A DNA stretch of 64,000 nucleotides, from the NCBI GenBank assembly GCA_028622995.1, contig JAJQJQ010000014.1, forward strand, positions 3,286,001 through 3,350,000, given 5' to 3'. This DNA comes from Panagrolaimus kolymaensis (Eukaryota > Nematoda > Chromadorea > Rhabditida > Panagrolaimidae). Both the position numbers and the translations under genes were made by a program. Position 1 is the first letter of the stretch. Each line of letters opens with the position of its first letter. The notes beneath the pieces are model-generated. The model was not told the origin of the DNA. It did no database searches and saw only the letters and a list, made by a program, of their open reading frames with translations. Below are positions 1 to 12,000 of this stretch, piece by piece.

Positions 1-3000
1 AAAATTCATTATTTCAACAAAAAAGTGAAAACTTTTTGTTTACTTTGGGAAGAAAAAAATTGAAAACAAAAATCAAAAGCAGACTATTGGAAAACTTTTT
101 TCTCTCAAGTGGGATCCTTCCTATTGATTGGAAAAAATATAATGGGTTGAGTAGGATTAAAAAAAAGTTTTTTAGATTTCTTTTTGATATTAAAAAAAGA
201 AGAGAAATAAAATCTTCAATGACGTCAGACAAAAAAAAAGAAAGAAAAGTTGGATCAAGAAAAAAATATTGAGAAAAGCGGATGAGTGCATGCAGTTGCG
301 TGATGCTGTGTTGTTCAAAACACATGCTTTTTTTTCAAAGGCTAGCGGTATCTCTTCTCGAGAGAAAAAAAAAATAATGACAAAAATATTCATAAAATAA
401 AAAATTTAAGTTAGTAAATCCCAGTTCAATATTCTTTTTTTATGTAGCAAAAGCTAATAATCGATATCTCCAGCTCAAGTTGCAATGCAATGCATGAGGC
501 GGAAGGAACAAAAAGCATTAAACAAAAAAACGTGATTTTAGACTTTTTTTTCTGTCATTTTTTTATTGTCAAAATCAAAATTTCAAAGAACAATTGTCTC
601 AACTTTTTTTTGTTGCGGCGTGACAAAAGATTAATAATTCAAAAGTTCGAAGGTTATAAAAAACCTAAAAATATCAAAAAGCGTATGTATTAAAAAAGTT
701 ACCTCATCACTGCCATTATTATTTACTTGTAAAAAGTTCATAATTTTTTTACAACTAAATTCAGCCAAAAATATTTAAATAAAACTTTTTTTTCAAACAA
801 CTCGAAAAATAAGGTGTTTATTTTCACACTAAATTTTAAAGCAAAAAAAGCATCGAATTGCCAAAATCGATGATTACTTTTTCTCTTCTCTTTTTTTATC
901 AATGAAAGACGATTAGGAAACGCTTAAAAGTTTTTTAGGTTTTTTTAATCTATCAACTTATTTCGCATTATGGTTGGTTGTGTCGCGTGCGTCATTCAAA
1001 ACTTCTAAGACATTAAAAAAATGAATAATCAAAGTATAAAAGTTTAATACTTTATTTTCTAACAATTTATTTTCAAAAAACTTTCAAGGGTGAATAAGAG
1101 TTTTCAAAGTTTTTGGTACTTTCAAAAAGACTATCATAATTTTTACCCGTTTAGTAATTTCTTGAAAAACATTTAAAATTAAAAAAAGGTGTGTAATAAT
1201 TTTTTTCGTTGATAATTTTAACTTACAAAACCAGCAAAATCTAATCAATATTTCTTCAAGTTTGTTAAAAAAAAGAACGAAAAGAAGGAACATTCGATCA
1301 AAAAAAGTGATTAATCAAATCCCAAAAAAAACTTTTCTACTTACATCCCAGTTGTCAGCGATGACTCATGCATGTAAGCTTTTAACAAATCACCATTTTG
1401 CAACAAAAAAAAACACAGAGCAATTCAAAAAATAAAATAAAAATTTCGAAAAAACAAAACTGATGACTTTTAAACACGCGGATTAAGTTAGAGGAAAAAA
1501 AGTTTAAGGACCAAGAAGCAACAAACAGCCAACATTCGTGGGAAGTGAAGAGAAAAGAAAGTTAAGCAGCTTCTCAAAAAAAATATAAAACTTTGTCAAA
1601 AAAATTCTTTTCTTTCTTTTCAAATTTTTCATCCTTTTTTTTCTTTTTTTCGAGGGCGGCGGTGGCGGAAGAATAAAGCAGCAAAAAAATTCTCGCGGGC
1701 GTTCGTCTTTACTCCTCTATCCGAGACCAAGAGAGAGATACCTCGAGAGGAGAGTTGTCAACCAAGGAATAAAAAAAGCAAACTTTTTTCTTTCACTCTT
1801 TTTTTCTTCAAATTTTTAAAACGTTTCTTTGAGTTGAGAGATTTTTGAAATAAAATAAAAGTTTGACAGAGGAAAGAAAGTTTTTTCCGTTGCTTTCTTT
1901 ACGACAACTGTTTGTTTTATTTAGAATAGAAAGAAAAGATTTTTATGAGGATATAAAAAGATATGAGAGTTTGATAAAGAAAGAAAAAATGATTTTTAAT
2001 CTAAAGTTTTTTTATGATTGAGACAAAGTTTATGCTGGAAGACCTCGTCACAAAGAGTTTTTTTTAGAATTCGAAAATAGTCCATCAAAAAGAAAAAACT
2101 ATGGATTGTGAAAGTTCAAAAAATTTTAAAATCACAAAAAATTTAAATAAATGCAGAGAATATTTTTTAAAAGCGTTCCTAAATTCCTAATAATTTTAAT
2201 TTGTTCGACAATTTTTTCAAATTCAAAAATTTGAAGCAATAAAAGTTGGAAAAATAGATGGATAGAGAAATTTAAAAACGCTTTCAAAAAAAAAATAGAT
2301 AAAATTAAAAAATTTAGAAATGCCAGAAATAGAAATAAATCAGCCGGGTTAGAAACAAGGAGCACCAATACTTTTGCAAAAAAAAAAAAATAAACCTCGA
2401 GATTTAAAACAAAAATTTTCTTCACCTCTTTTCTCAACAATCACACATCCCAACTACCTAACCCATTAAAAGGTCAAAGTTACTTAACTTATTTTATTAT
2501 CACGAGCTTTATGGATTTTCTTTTTCTCTTTTTTTCTTTAAAGTTGTTGCTATGTGCCAGGTCGAACCTGTCGTTGTCTCATCGTCATTAAATCAAAAAC
2601 CGATAGGCGTAACTAACAGCTGAGACAAAAAAATAAAATCTTTTTATAACTTTTTTAAAGCTCTAACCTCTCTCCTACATACATACCTGCTAGAAAGAAA
2701 AAAATAGATGCAACAAAGAAAGTGACAATTGTTGGAATTGAAAAAAAAGTGACGTCGTTTTTTTATGTGAAAAAAGATGAAACTTAAAATCCAAAGAAAA
2801 AAAAATGTAGTGATCGATTAGAAGAAAGTGAAAAAAATGGAGGGGTGGCACTTTGTTAGAATTCAAATTTTTCAGTAAAAAAGAGTTTTGGAAAATAGAA
2901 CCAATTTTTTAGAAATAATAAACCTCAAAAAATGTGGAAAAAAACTGTGAAAAATTAAGAAAGAGATTTAGAAAATGCAAATTTTAAGCAAATTTATTCT

Positions 3001-3054
3001 TTGACAAAATATACCTAGCAAAATGGCAAAATAAAAACTAACTATAAAACTTAC
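1..3054. other. A/T-rich non-coding tract
   Basis: No convincing exon is seen. ORFs here are short and made of Lys/Phe/Leu/Asn from A and T runs. A G+C-richer islet with GGCGG and purine runs (CGAGACCAAGAGAGAGA) lies at about 1650-1770 and could be a regulatory or 5' leader region. The tract is probably the long downstream intron of the minus-strand gene whose exons lie at 3055-4109, because that gene's last visible exon ends in an intact donor and no continuation is visible to the left. Confidence 0.4.
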
Positions 3055-4109
3055 TCGACAAAATATACTTCGCTCTTCTGGAATATCTTCCATAGTTTCA
3101 TCACTTTGTACTTGTAAAGTTGGAGATTTGGAATGTAAATGACGATTGGGTAAACCCAAGGACGACGATGATGTTATTGATGAATCAATATGTAATGGAG
3201 AATACAAGACTGTAGTAATAAGCCTGGGATTAATATTTGTCGTTGGAGGCTTGAATGTTGAAGAGCCTAGAAACATTAAAGCGATTTAAAAAAAGTAGAT
3301 TAAAAAAAATAGGGAAAGGAATAATTTTTTTTAATATGAAAAAAAGAAAGGTGTCTTTGTTCCTGCTGCAATGATATCATTGATTAAAAATTTTAAAAAG
3401 AAACTCTATTTGAATACATAAAGAATGAAGCTTTTTGCAAAGGTTAAAAAAAACTACAAAAAAATCTTATTCATGGATGGATAAAATAAAAAATATATTG
3501 CATGATGCTATGGACAAAAAAAAGAATAATAAAATATTTCTTTCTATTTTCTGCTTTGCTTTATTTTTTTTATTTAAAAATGTCAAAAAAATATTATTAA
3601 AAGCTTAAAATGAAATTGATGCCATTAAAAAAAGACTAAAATAAAATTCTGAATGACTATATTTAGATTTTAAAAAAGCCATAAAATAACATAAAAATAA
3701 TTTTATTTTCGGATTAACAAAATTTGCTATGATTTGCTTTAACTCTTATAAATCATTATATTGTATTTTTATGCTTAAAAATCCAAGTTTCTCGAAAACT
3801 ATAAAAATTTTGCAACTTTTTTAATTCTGAAGCCAAAGTGAAAGTAATTACATTTTGTTGAATCTGGCAAATTCTTGCACACTGTCTCTAAAATATAAAG
3901 TAGGAAAACTAAATTTTTATAGATTTTTTCAAATTAAAAATTTCTGGACAAATTTTATGATACTCACCTTCTTCTGTCATCTCACAATCATGATTTTGAG
4001 GTTGGCTTTGTTGACGTTGGTGGGGAATTTGTAAATTAAAACCACCTGGTTGACTTATACTTGGTAAAGTTAAAGACCGATTTGGTGTGGGTTTTAAACG
4101 TGTGTCCAT
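3055..4109 (-). CDS. Two exons of an unrecognised Ser/Pro/Gln-rich protein (partial)
   Basis: Two minus-strand exons are supported by canonical sites and matching phase. Exon A is 4109-3968, opening at an ATG and ending in phase 1 at GTGAGTATC. Exon B is 3266-3055, with acceptor TTTCTAG and donor GTAAGTTTT, and ends in phase 0. The joined 118 residues are non-low-complexity unlike their surroundings: a basic, Pro/Gln-rich start (MDTRLKPTPNRSLTLPS), then a Ser-rich stretch and an acidic end (SDETMEDIPEERSIFCR). No domain is recognised; it looks like a disordered N-terminal part of a larger cytoplasmic protein. The ATG may not be the true start and the rest of the gene lies left of 3055, probably outside the window, so introns of more than 3 kb are implied. 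This differs from the compact genes after 18 kb. Confidence 0.55.
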
Positions 4110-7100
4110 ACCCTTTTATAAAAATAAAAGGGCAGAAATATAAATAAGATGTAAAAAAAATTGAAGGAAAAATTAAATAAATACAGAAGTTTGAGTTTTC
4201 TGCCTTTTTTTGATGTCACTTTTTTTCGTGGGTTTTTCTTTTTTTTAAGTTTTTCTGGAAAAAAAATGAAGGTTACATAAAATTGGTACATGTCATAATA
4301 ATATATAACTTATAATTATTATAAGAGAAAAAGAGCGAATATTATTTCACGGTCATCCATTAAAAAAAGCACAAAAAATTGGAAAAGTCAAAAAAAATAG
4401 AGAAAGGGAAATTAATAAAATTTAAAGTTCAAAATGGAAAAAAACTAGTTTTTTCAGAAATGTTCAAAAATACTTGGAAAGTTATATTATTCATCATTTA
4501 TTAGAAATAAATGTTAAAGTTATAGGAAAGAAAATTTTTTTCGACAGTTAATAATTTACATCAGAGTGATCGTGTATTTGAATATGAAATTATCGCCAAG
4601 AGATAACAAAAAATTTTGCATTATAAATATCAAAAGCAAATTTTTTTAAATCATGAATGCAAATTTCGTAACAAAGAAATAAAAAAATTCTTAAGAATCT
4701 GATGGATTTTAGAGAATATAACTCGATTTTGTTTAATCAAATGTTATGAGGCTGCGGCAGTGAGCTACCTCTACGATTAAAAGGTATTGTTAGAGAAAAC
4801 AAAGAAGCTTTAAAATAAAAAATTTTCTGCAGCACAAAATTAAAAAACAAAGAAGCGGCTGTATTAAACACGCAACACTTATGGCCGGAAAAGATAATAA
4901 AGTTGAGTCATTTTTCTTATTATTTTTTTCAGCGCCCATTCATTGTAAATTTAAAAAAAGTCACATTTTTGAGTAACAAAAAAATCTTTGCACTTTAACA
5001 CGACATAAAAAAAATTGCTTTTGTGGCCCTTTGATTATTTGCGAGGCAGTAAATCAAAAAGAAAAGAAAAAGGTAACACCTCCATAAAAATCCATAAAAA
5101 AATATAAGATGTTTAAAAATACCAAAAAAGCTGCCACAAAATTCGATAATAGGCTTATAAAAAAATTAGATAAAATAAATTTAAAAAAAAATAGTGTAGT
5201 CTGACTTTTTGAAAAGTATGTAATTTATAGAGAAAAAAACTAAATATATAAGATTTATTGTTGCGGATCATAAATTACAAATTTTTTAATTTCCTTTAAC
5301 AAAAATATTAGTATTTCTTTCTTTTTTATAGCTTGTTTGGAAACTTCCTACTCCCCCTATTTTTCTTGCTGCCTTTTAAAAAAATGGAAGAAACAGGAAA
5401 TTGAATATGTAAATATTGTACTTCAACATTTTTGTTTGGCAGTGAAATATAAAAAAATAAAAACAAATCTATCTCATTCAAAAGGTCAAAGTAAAAAAAT
5501 AAATTTATAGCCGCGCTTAAGCCTATGTGAGGGGTGTTTTGATAAAAACTATTAAAAAAAAAAGGAGGAAGGAAGCCAAGGGTGAGTCAAACAGGAGATT
5601 AAAAGATAAAGCATTTTTACGTCGACAAAAATTTCATAATATACAAACAAAGCAAAAATATAGTAGGATTCATTTTTACTTAACCAAAATTGTTTTGCCG
5701 TCAAATTAAAGCTTCTTATTTTTTCATTTTCATTACAGATTTTGGCAAAGGGGCAGAAAATTATTAATTTTTTCATTCATAAAAGTTATGTAAAAAGCAT
5801 CAAGATTAAAAATCACGAGTATCGACGAAAAAATTTTTTAGCTTGGCGTGTATGAATGCACTTTTATGCTAATAGCTTGAAAAAGAAAAATTAGCGTAAA
5901 TTAAATCAAAAATTAGCACAAGAAAGTAAAAAAAAATTTTATTCTCAAGACATTCAAAAAAAATTATTTTCGAAAGTTAATATTTTTAGAAGTATTGTAA
6001 AAAAAATATTAATATTAAACACGCTAATGTAAATCGGCAACTACAGAGCCATATTACAAATTTTTTCAAAAAAAATCTAAGTAAAAAATAAAATAATAAA
6101 GAAAAAAAGGGCTAAAGAAAAGAGAACATTGAGCGGATGTTTTCCTTAGAAGAGTTGAGGCTCTACGTCACAAAAATAAATGAAAGAAATGAAATGAATG
6201 AATGAAAGAAAGAAAAAATGAAGAAAAAATGAAAGCTTCATGTGAAAATAAAATAAAAAAGCCGCCGACGACAGAGAATAAATGCAAATAAGGGCAAAGA
6301 CTTAAGAAAGCAAGCAAAAAAGAAAAAAAAGTCATGAATGAAGAACACCTTCTTTTTTTACCTCCCTTCCTTCACTCCCTTTGCCACCCCATCTCCGCTC
6401 ACACGCCAACAAATAAATATACGTCGTACACGCAAGCAAGCATAAGGTTTCTCGGCGGGCAAAAATAAAAAGGAATATAGACTCCTCCACTTGACGACGA
6501 CGACGAAATCTCTCATTTTTTTTATAAATTTTCTTTATTTATTTATTCATTTATATGGCTTCTTAAAACAAGTAAAGAGAAATAAAAAAAAATGAAAGAA
6601 AAAATGAGAAAAATTTTAGAATCCTTTTTTTGGCAATATTCAGAAATGACAGCCAAGTGGGGTGGATAAAACATTAATGATCATATTCATATTATTATAA
6701 ATATACATAGATATATGAAAAGAATTTTAAAGAACATTTCATAAAACTCATAAAGGTTAAGAGCATCATTTTGAGACAGAGAAAAAAGTTAGACCCTCCA
6801 CAAACAAACAAAAAAAAGATGAATGGTTTTTTTTCTTTCAAATGGTTTTGAGTTTAAAGTTTTTAGAATGAAATCTCATTTCAGGAAATATGTTTGGATA
6901 ACATAAATTATTTGAGAATGGAAATTGAAAAAAAAGCTCAAATACGGAAGTTTTTATTGTAATTATGAAAATAACAAAATATTTCATTTAAAAGATTTTA
7001 ATTTCCGGTATTCGAAAAATTGGTTTAAAGAAGAATGAAGCCATAACATAAATGAGATAACACATTCCGGATTATCAAGGCTATGGCTTTATTTTTTGCA

Positions 7101-8572
7101 AAAAAAACTTAAAAGATTTGCTTTAAAAAAAAATGAATGCAATGCTTACAGAATTTTGTATAAAAAAAGCTAAAAATTCTAAGCATTTTTGTATAATAGC
7201 TCCTCTAAATTAATTATTATGTTAAAAGCATTCTAAAATTTTTCGTTTACCAAACTTATCCAAAACCATTGATTTTTAATAACTGTCAACACAAAAAAAA
7301 GCTGCATTTATGGATTGCATCTCACACAACACACAATCCTAGACAATAAAAAAAAATAATAAGCTACAAAAATGTTTGAAAAATCATAGACCATTTAACT
7401 CTAAAAAAAAATTAGCATTTATCTTTACCAATCAAAAATCCGTTAACTTAAAAATAAAAAACAAAAAAAGCCGTAAAAAAAGAAAAATTAAACTTTGAAC
7501 ATACAAAAAAAAATACGCAACTAATAAGCTTAACTTTTTTTTAAAGGTGTGAGCCCCGACCTTTTTCTAACGCTTCTTTTCAAATATGTTTGTGGTAAAT
7601 AAAAAATTGTTGTTATTTTTTTTACCAAACAACAAAAAAATAAACCTACGCGTAAAAGCTCGAGAGCAAAGAAAAAAAAAATATATTTAATAAATTGTAG
7701 TTAACTTTTTCGTTATTATTTTAATTAAATTTTTTTTTCATGGGTTGCTTTTTGACCGGAAACACACATTAGAATTAGCATTCTTTCTCCTTTCTTTTTT
7801 ATTTTCTTTGTAAAAAAATAAATAAGTAAGTAAATGTATTTTATTTTACTTTTGTTTTTATGAATGAAAATGAAAGTTTTTTGTTTTAAAAAAAAAACAA
7901 CACAAAAAATGTAAAAGAGCAGATTATAAAAAAATTTGATTATCTCTTTTTTCTTTCTCGAAAATATTAAAGTCGTGATCGAAGTAAGGTTTCTAGGAAA
8001 TGATTAAACATTAAGAAAAAAATAATTAAAAGTCAAAAAGTTAAAAATCACAAAAAAAGGTAATGAAAAAAAAGCTGAAAGTAAAGGTGTAAAGGCGTTG
8101 TACGAAAAATAAATGTTGGAAATTAAAGCAGATGAAAATACTGAAGGTATGAATTTTTTAGAAATTTAAAAGGAAAAAAAGGATTTATTGTGGGGATAAT
8201 AAAAATTTTGATACGAATATACATTTTACTATTATAAAAATATAGAAATATAAAAAATGTTATATTTTAAAGTTTAATATTCTAGAAACTTAGAACAAAC
8301 CGTTCGAAAACAAAAAACAGAAAAATCCCTGCAAAGAAAAATCGAAAAAAGATTTTTATAAAAATATAGAATCAGTTAAAATAGACCATAATAATTTTTA
8401 GGGACTAGAGAAATAAGCTTAATATCTTTTGATGTGGTTTATTCCATCCAAAAAGAAAGTAAAAAATAAATTAATTAAAAAAATTGACTTTTACTCTTTG
8501 AAAGCCTTTTTTGGCGCAAATTTTTTTTGCTGCGCCGAGTCCCAAAAAATATTTATTAGAACATTAGCCACT
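4110..8572. other. A/T-rich non-coding tract
   Basis: No gene is supported. Short tetranucleotide-like runs (AATG/AAAG) lie at about 6170-6240, and a G+C-richer patch with CTCC and GACGACGACG lies at about 6245-6510. The rest is poly-A/poly-T-rich sequence with chance ORFs. Confidence 0.4.
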
Positions 8573-8574
8573 TA

Positions 8575-9048
8575 CAATGTCGGTGAATGAACTGGAGTCA
8601 TTTTTTCCAGTTTCGTTCAGGATTGTTCAGGATCGATCCGGACGGGGCATATAACTATTTTTTAAAGGGCTATAGAAGGAAAATTTCGTACAGTTCGATT
8701 CGATATTTTTTCCTCAACAAATTATACTCAAATTTTCTTTTATAAAAAAAAAGAAAAATAGCTGAAGTTAATAAAAAATACATTAAAAAATTTATGTTTT
8801 TATCTTGCAACATGCGAAGGCTCCTTTGTTAAAAAAAAGAAATTTAGCATTTTTAAAATTAATTAATTCATTTTTTTTTTATAAAAGAAGTTTGAGTATA
8901 ATTTGTAGAGGAAAAAATATCGAATCGAACTGTACAAAATTTTCCTTCTATAGCCCTTTAAAAAATAGTTATATGCCCCGTCCGGAGCGATCATGAACAA
9001 TCCTGAACGAAACTGGAAAAAATGACTCCAGTTCATTCACCGACATTG
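8575..9048. mobile_element. Foldback (long-TIR) DNA transposon, TA-flanked
   Basis: A 474-bp near-perfect inverted repeat. The left end reads CAATGTCGGTGAATGAACTG and the right end is its reverse complement; each arm is about 180-200 bases around a short A/T-rich middle. Both ends are bordered by TA, as for Tc1/mariner-type target duplications. It has no transposase ORF, so it is non-autonomous (MITE-like). A second copy lies at 30839-31308, and the two share the outer termini and an internal block reading GACGGGGCATATA. The close match between arms suggests a young insertion or selection for the hairpin. Confidence 0.8.
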
Positions 9049-9050
9049 TA

Positions 9051-12000
9051 AAAGAGTTTTTTCATCTCTTAACACTTATAAAAGAGCAGATGTACCTTCC
9101 ATAAATCAAAACCAATCACAAAAGTAAAAAAGTTATTTATTAAAAAAAACTAAAAAGCATTTAATTAAATTATTTTTTCCAATGCACTTTTGTTTTTTTT
9201 TATTAAATATTAAAATTAATGAATTATAAATCAAAATGTCGCCAAAGAAAAAGTAAGTTTTACATTTACATTTTGGTTGTTGGCATTTTATTGTAATCAA
9301 ATTGTAAATTTAAAAAAAGAAGATTAAAGTTTATTTCTTCTCTCTCCAATATCGATTTCTGTTTCTTTCTTTCCTTCTAAAAGGGCAGCTTGCTTTTTTA
9401 AATTAAAATAATAAAAAAAATAAAGAAAGAAAGCGAGGAAAAAAAGTAATTGAATCTTTCTTATTTGGCACACACGTGCTGGGAAAATAAAAAATGAAAC
9501 AAAAACCATGAATGAATGAAAAAGAAAAGACATTCCACCAACAACGTGACTTTCATTTTCATTTTTTCTTTTTTTTGTCATTTAAATAAAAGAAATAAGC
9601 AGAAAAAATGTGTCTTTCATTAGAAAATACGATGGAAAAATAATAATAAAAGAAATAAAAGAAATGAAAGAAAGAAAAAAAACTCTAAATTCTTTAGGCT
9701 CTTTTTTTTTTTACAAAAGTTTAATTAAAGCTTTTGTAAGTGCTGATGATTATGAAAGGAAGGTGTGTGATATTGCGAAAACATTCAATTGATAAAAATT
9801 ATAAAAAATGCAGGCATACTTAAAACGCAATAAATGTTTTTTACATAGCATTTAATTTGTTTCTACTATGCCAATAACAAAGAAAAAACATTATAGAAAT
9901 AAGCAATAATGTTTTTTGGAACAAAGCATAAATATTTTTGGTGTTTTAATAAGCGAAAAAAGAGATAAACAAAATTTTTGAATCTTCAAAAGTATTGTGA
10001 ACATCAGCTCAGAACCTTTGACAGAGGAAAGTTAATTAAACTGTAGTTAGTTGCTCGTCCAGTTTCTGCTTAAATGTAAAAAGTTAAAAAAATATTAAAG
10101 TCATGAAAGAAATACTAAAAGAGATTTGTACCATGACCAAAAAAAGCTGATACTATAAATTAAATTTCACTTGCACAGTGAATTTAAGGCTTTGGTCTTT
10201 TTTACTTATAGATTTTTGTCTACAAAAATATTGTTGAAATAACACACAAAATCACTACAAAGCGAAGCAAGCAACAACTATTCATTAAATCGCTTTTTTG
10301 AGCTACTTTAATAATTTTTAGCAACAAAAAAAATACTAAAAATAAACAGAAAAGCAGAACTATAAATAAATTTTTATACTTTTAAACAGCTCCTAGTCAA
10401 AATAAGTACGTGTTATCGATACAGGACCCGAAAAATAATTAGGAATGGACTTTGATTAATGCATAATTTAAAAAAATAGTTATGATTTTCAAAAAAATAG
10501 ATGCAAAACGAATCGATTACTACGAAACCCAATACAACAACATTCGCAGAAATTCCATAAAAATGTATTTTTTTTCTTTTTTTTTATAAACTTTGAAACT
10601 TTAAACTTTTCTAGCAAAAGCAGCAGCAAAAAGAAAAAGAAAAATAATAATAAAAAATACTTAATAGCCGCCGCGCATTTAATCGTTAAACAATATTTTT
10701 TTCGGCGGTTAATGTTTTTTATTTCGCTTTTTTTGGAGAAAAAAAAGTCTCATGAGACAACAACATCGACGGCAACTTACGACCACGTAAAATTTTTTAA
10801 TTTTTTTTTGTGGATGGTGATTATTGCCCTTGTGCCTGTAAATGACACTTCTCTTTAACAGCAGTTTTTCTATTTATTTAAATGCTACTAACACACTCAA
10901 AAATATAAATAAAAATTGAGGAAAAGGGCTTTGCCGATAGAAAGAATGAAAAAAAAGTTAATTAACAAAAAAATAAAAAAAATAAATAAAAGCCAAAGAC
11001 TATTGAGTGAGTGAACAAGAAACACGTGAAACATGCCCTTCTGAAAATAAATGAAAAAATGCATATTCAGCGATGCTTGGTCTTGAGACGAGAAAGTCAG
11101 CCACGATAAACAACAATTTTTCTCGAATATAATAGAAATGTTTTTCTAAACAGAAACAAGAAGAAAAAGAGAAGCAAACGTAGCTTTTTACGGGTTTTTA
11201 AAAGCAAAGAGTCTCATTGGAAATATGGCTCCAAAGCATCACAAGAAGGTTATCTTTAAATCTTTGTTAGTTTTTTAAAACAAAGTTACGCCTTCTTTTT
11301 GGTAAAATATTTTCACAATTACTCATCGTTGTACAAGAATTAACTGGGATTTGATCCTTCTACAACGAGTATAGTGTTCACGAAATCTCAATAATCTACT
11401 TGTGATGCTTTTGATGTAACACATTTTGCTGTAACTTTTTAAAAGAAGAGATTATCTAATTAATCTCAAAGCTTATGACCATAGTTCCATATGGCCATAC
11501 ATACACATTTAAGAATTTGATGCGTCTTCGACTCAATGAACCGGATATAAAATAAAAAACACTGTCATCGATTACGTAGATGTCGTTTGGTCGTTTAAGC
11601 ATAATTTAGCAATTTTAAAAAATATTGAAATTATAAAATTTAAAAGAAAGTTAAAAGATGAAATTTTTCCAATCCATTAATTTAAGAAATTGTTGCTCAA
11701 AGACTATAATTTAGACGGATCTTAGAAGACATGCTTTTTTATTGCTAAAATATAAATATTCTTACCGAAGAAAGGTTTTTTAGAATTTATTACAAGCAAA
11801 AAGTTGGGAGAATCATTATTTTAAACAAAATCAAAATTATTCTTTTGCAAAAACTCTTTTAAAACGGAAATGATAGCATTGTCTAGAACAACTTTATAAA
11901 TATAAATTTAAAGGCGTAATAACAGAGTTTAATTTTAGCAAGCTATTATTTCCGTTTTTGTAAAAAAAAGAGATAAAAATAAACTTAAATAATTACTGTA

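Noticed and set aside
6165..6245. AATG/AAAG-type array resembling a repeat cluster or CRISPR
   Set aside because: Simple-sequence repetition without uniform repeat-spacer structure, in a eukaryotic genome.
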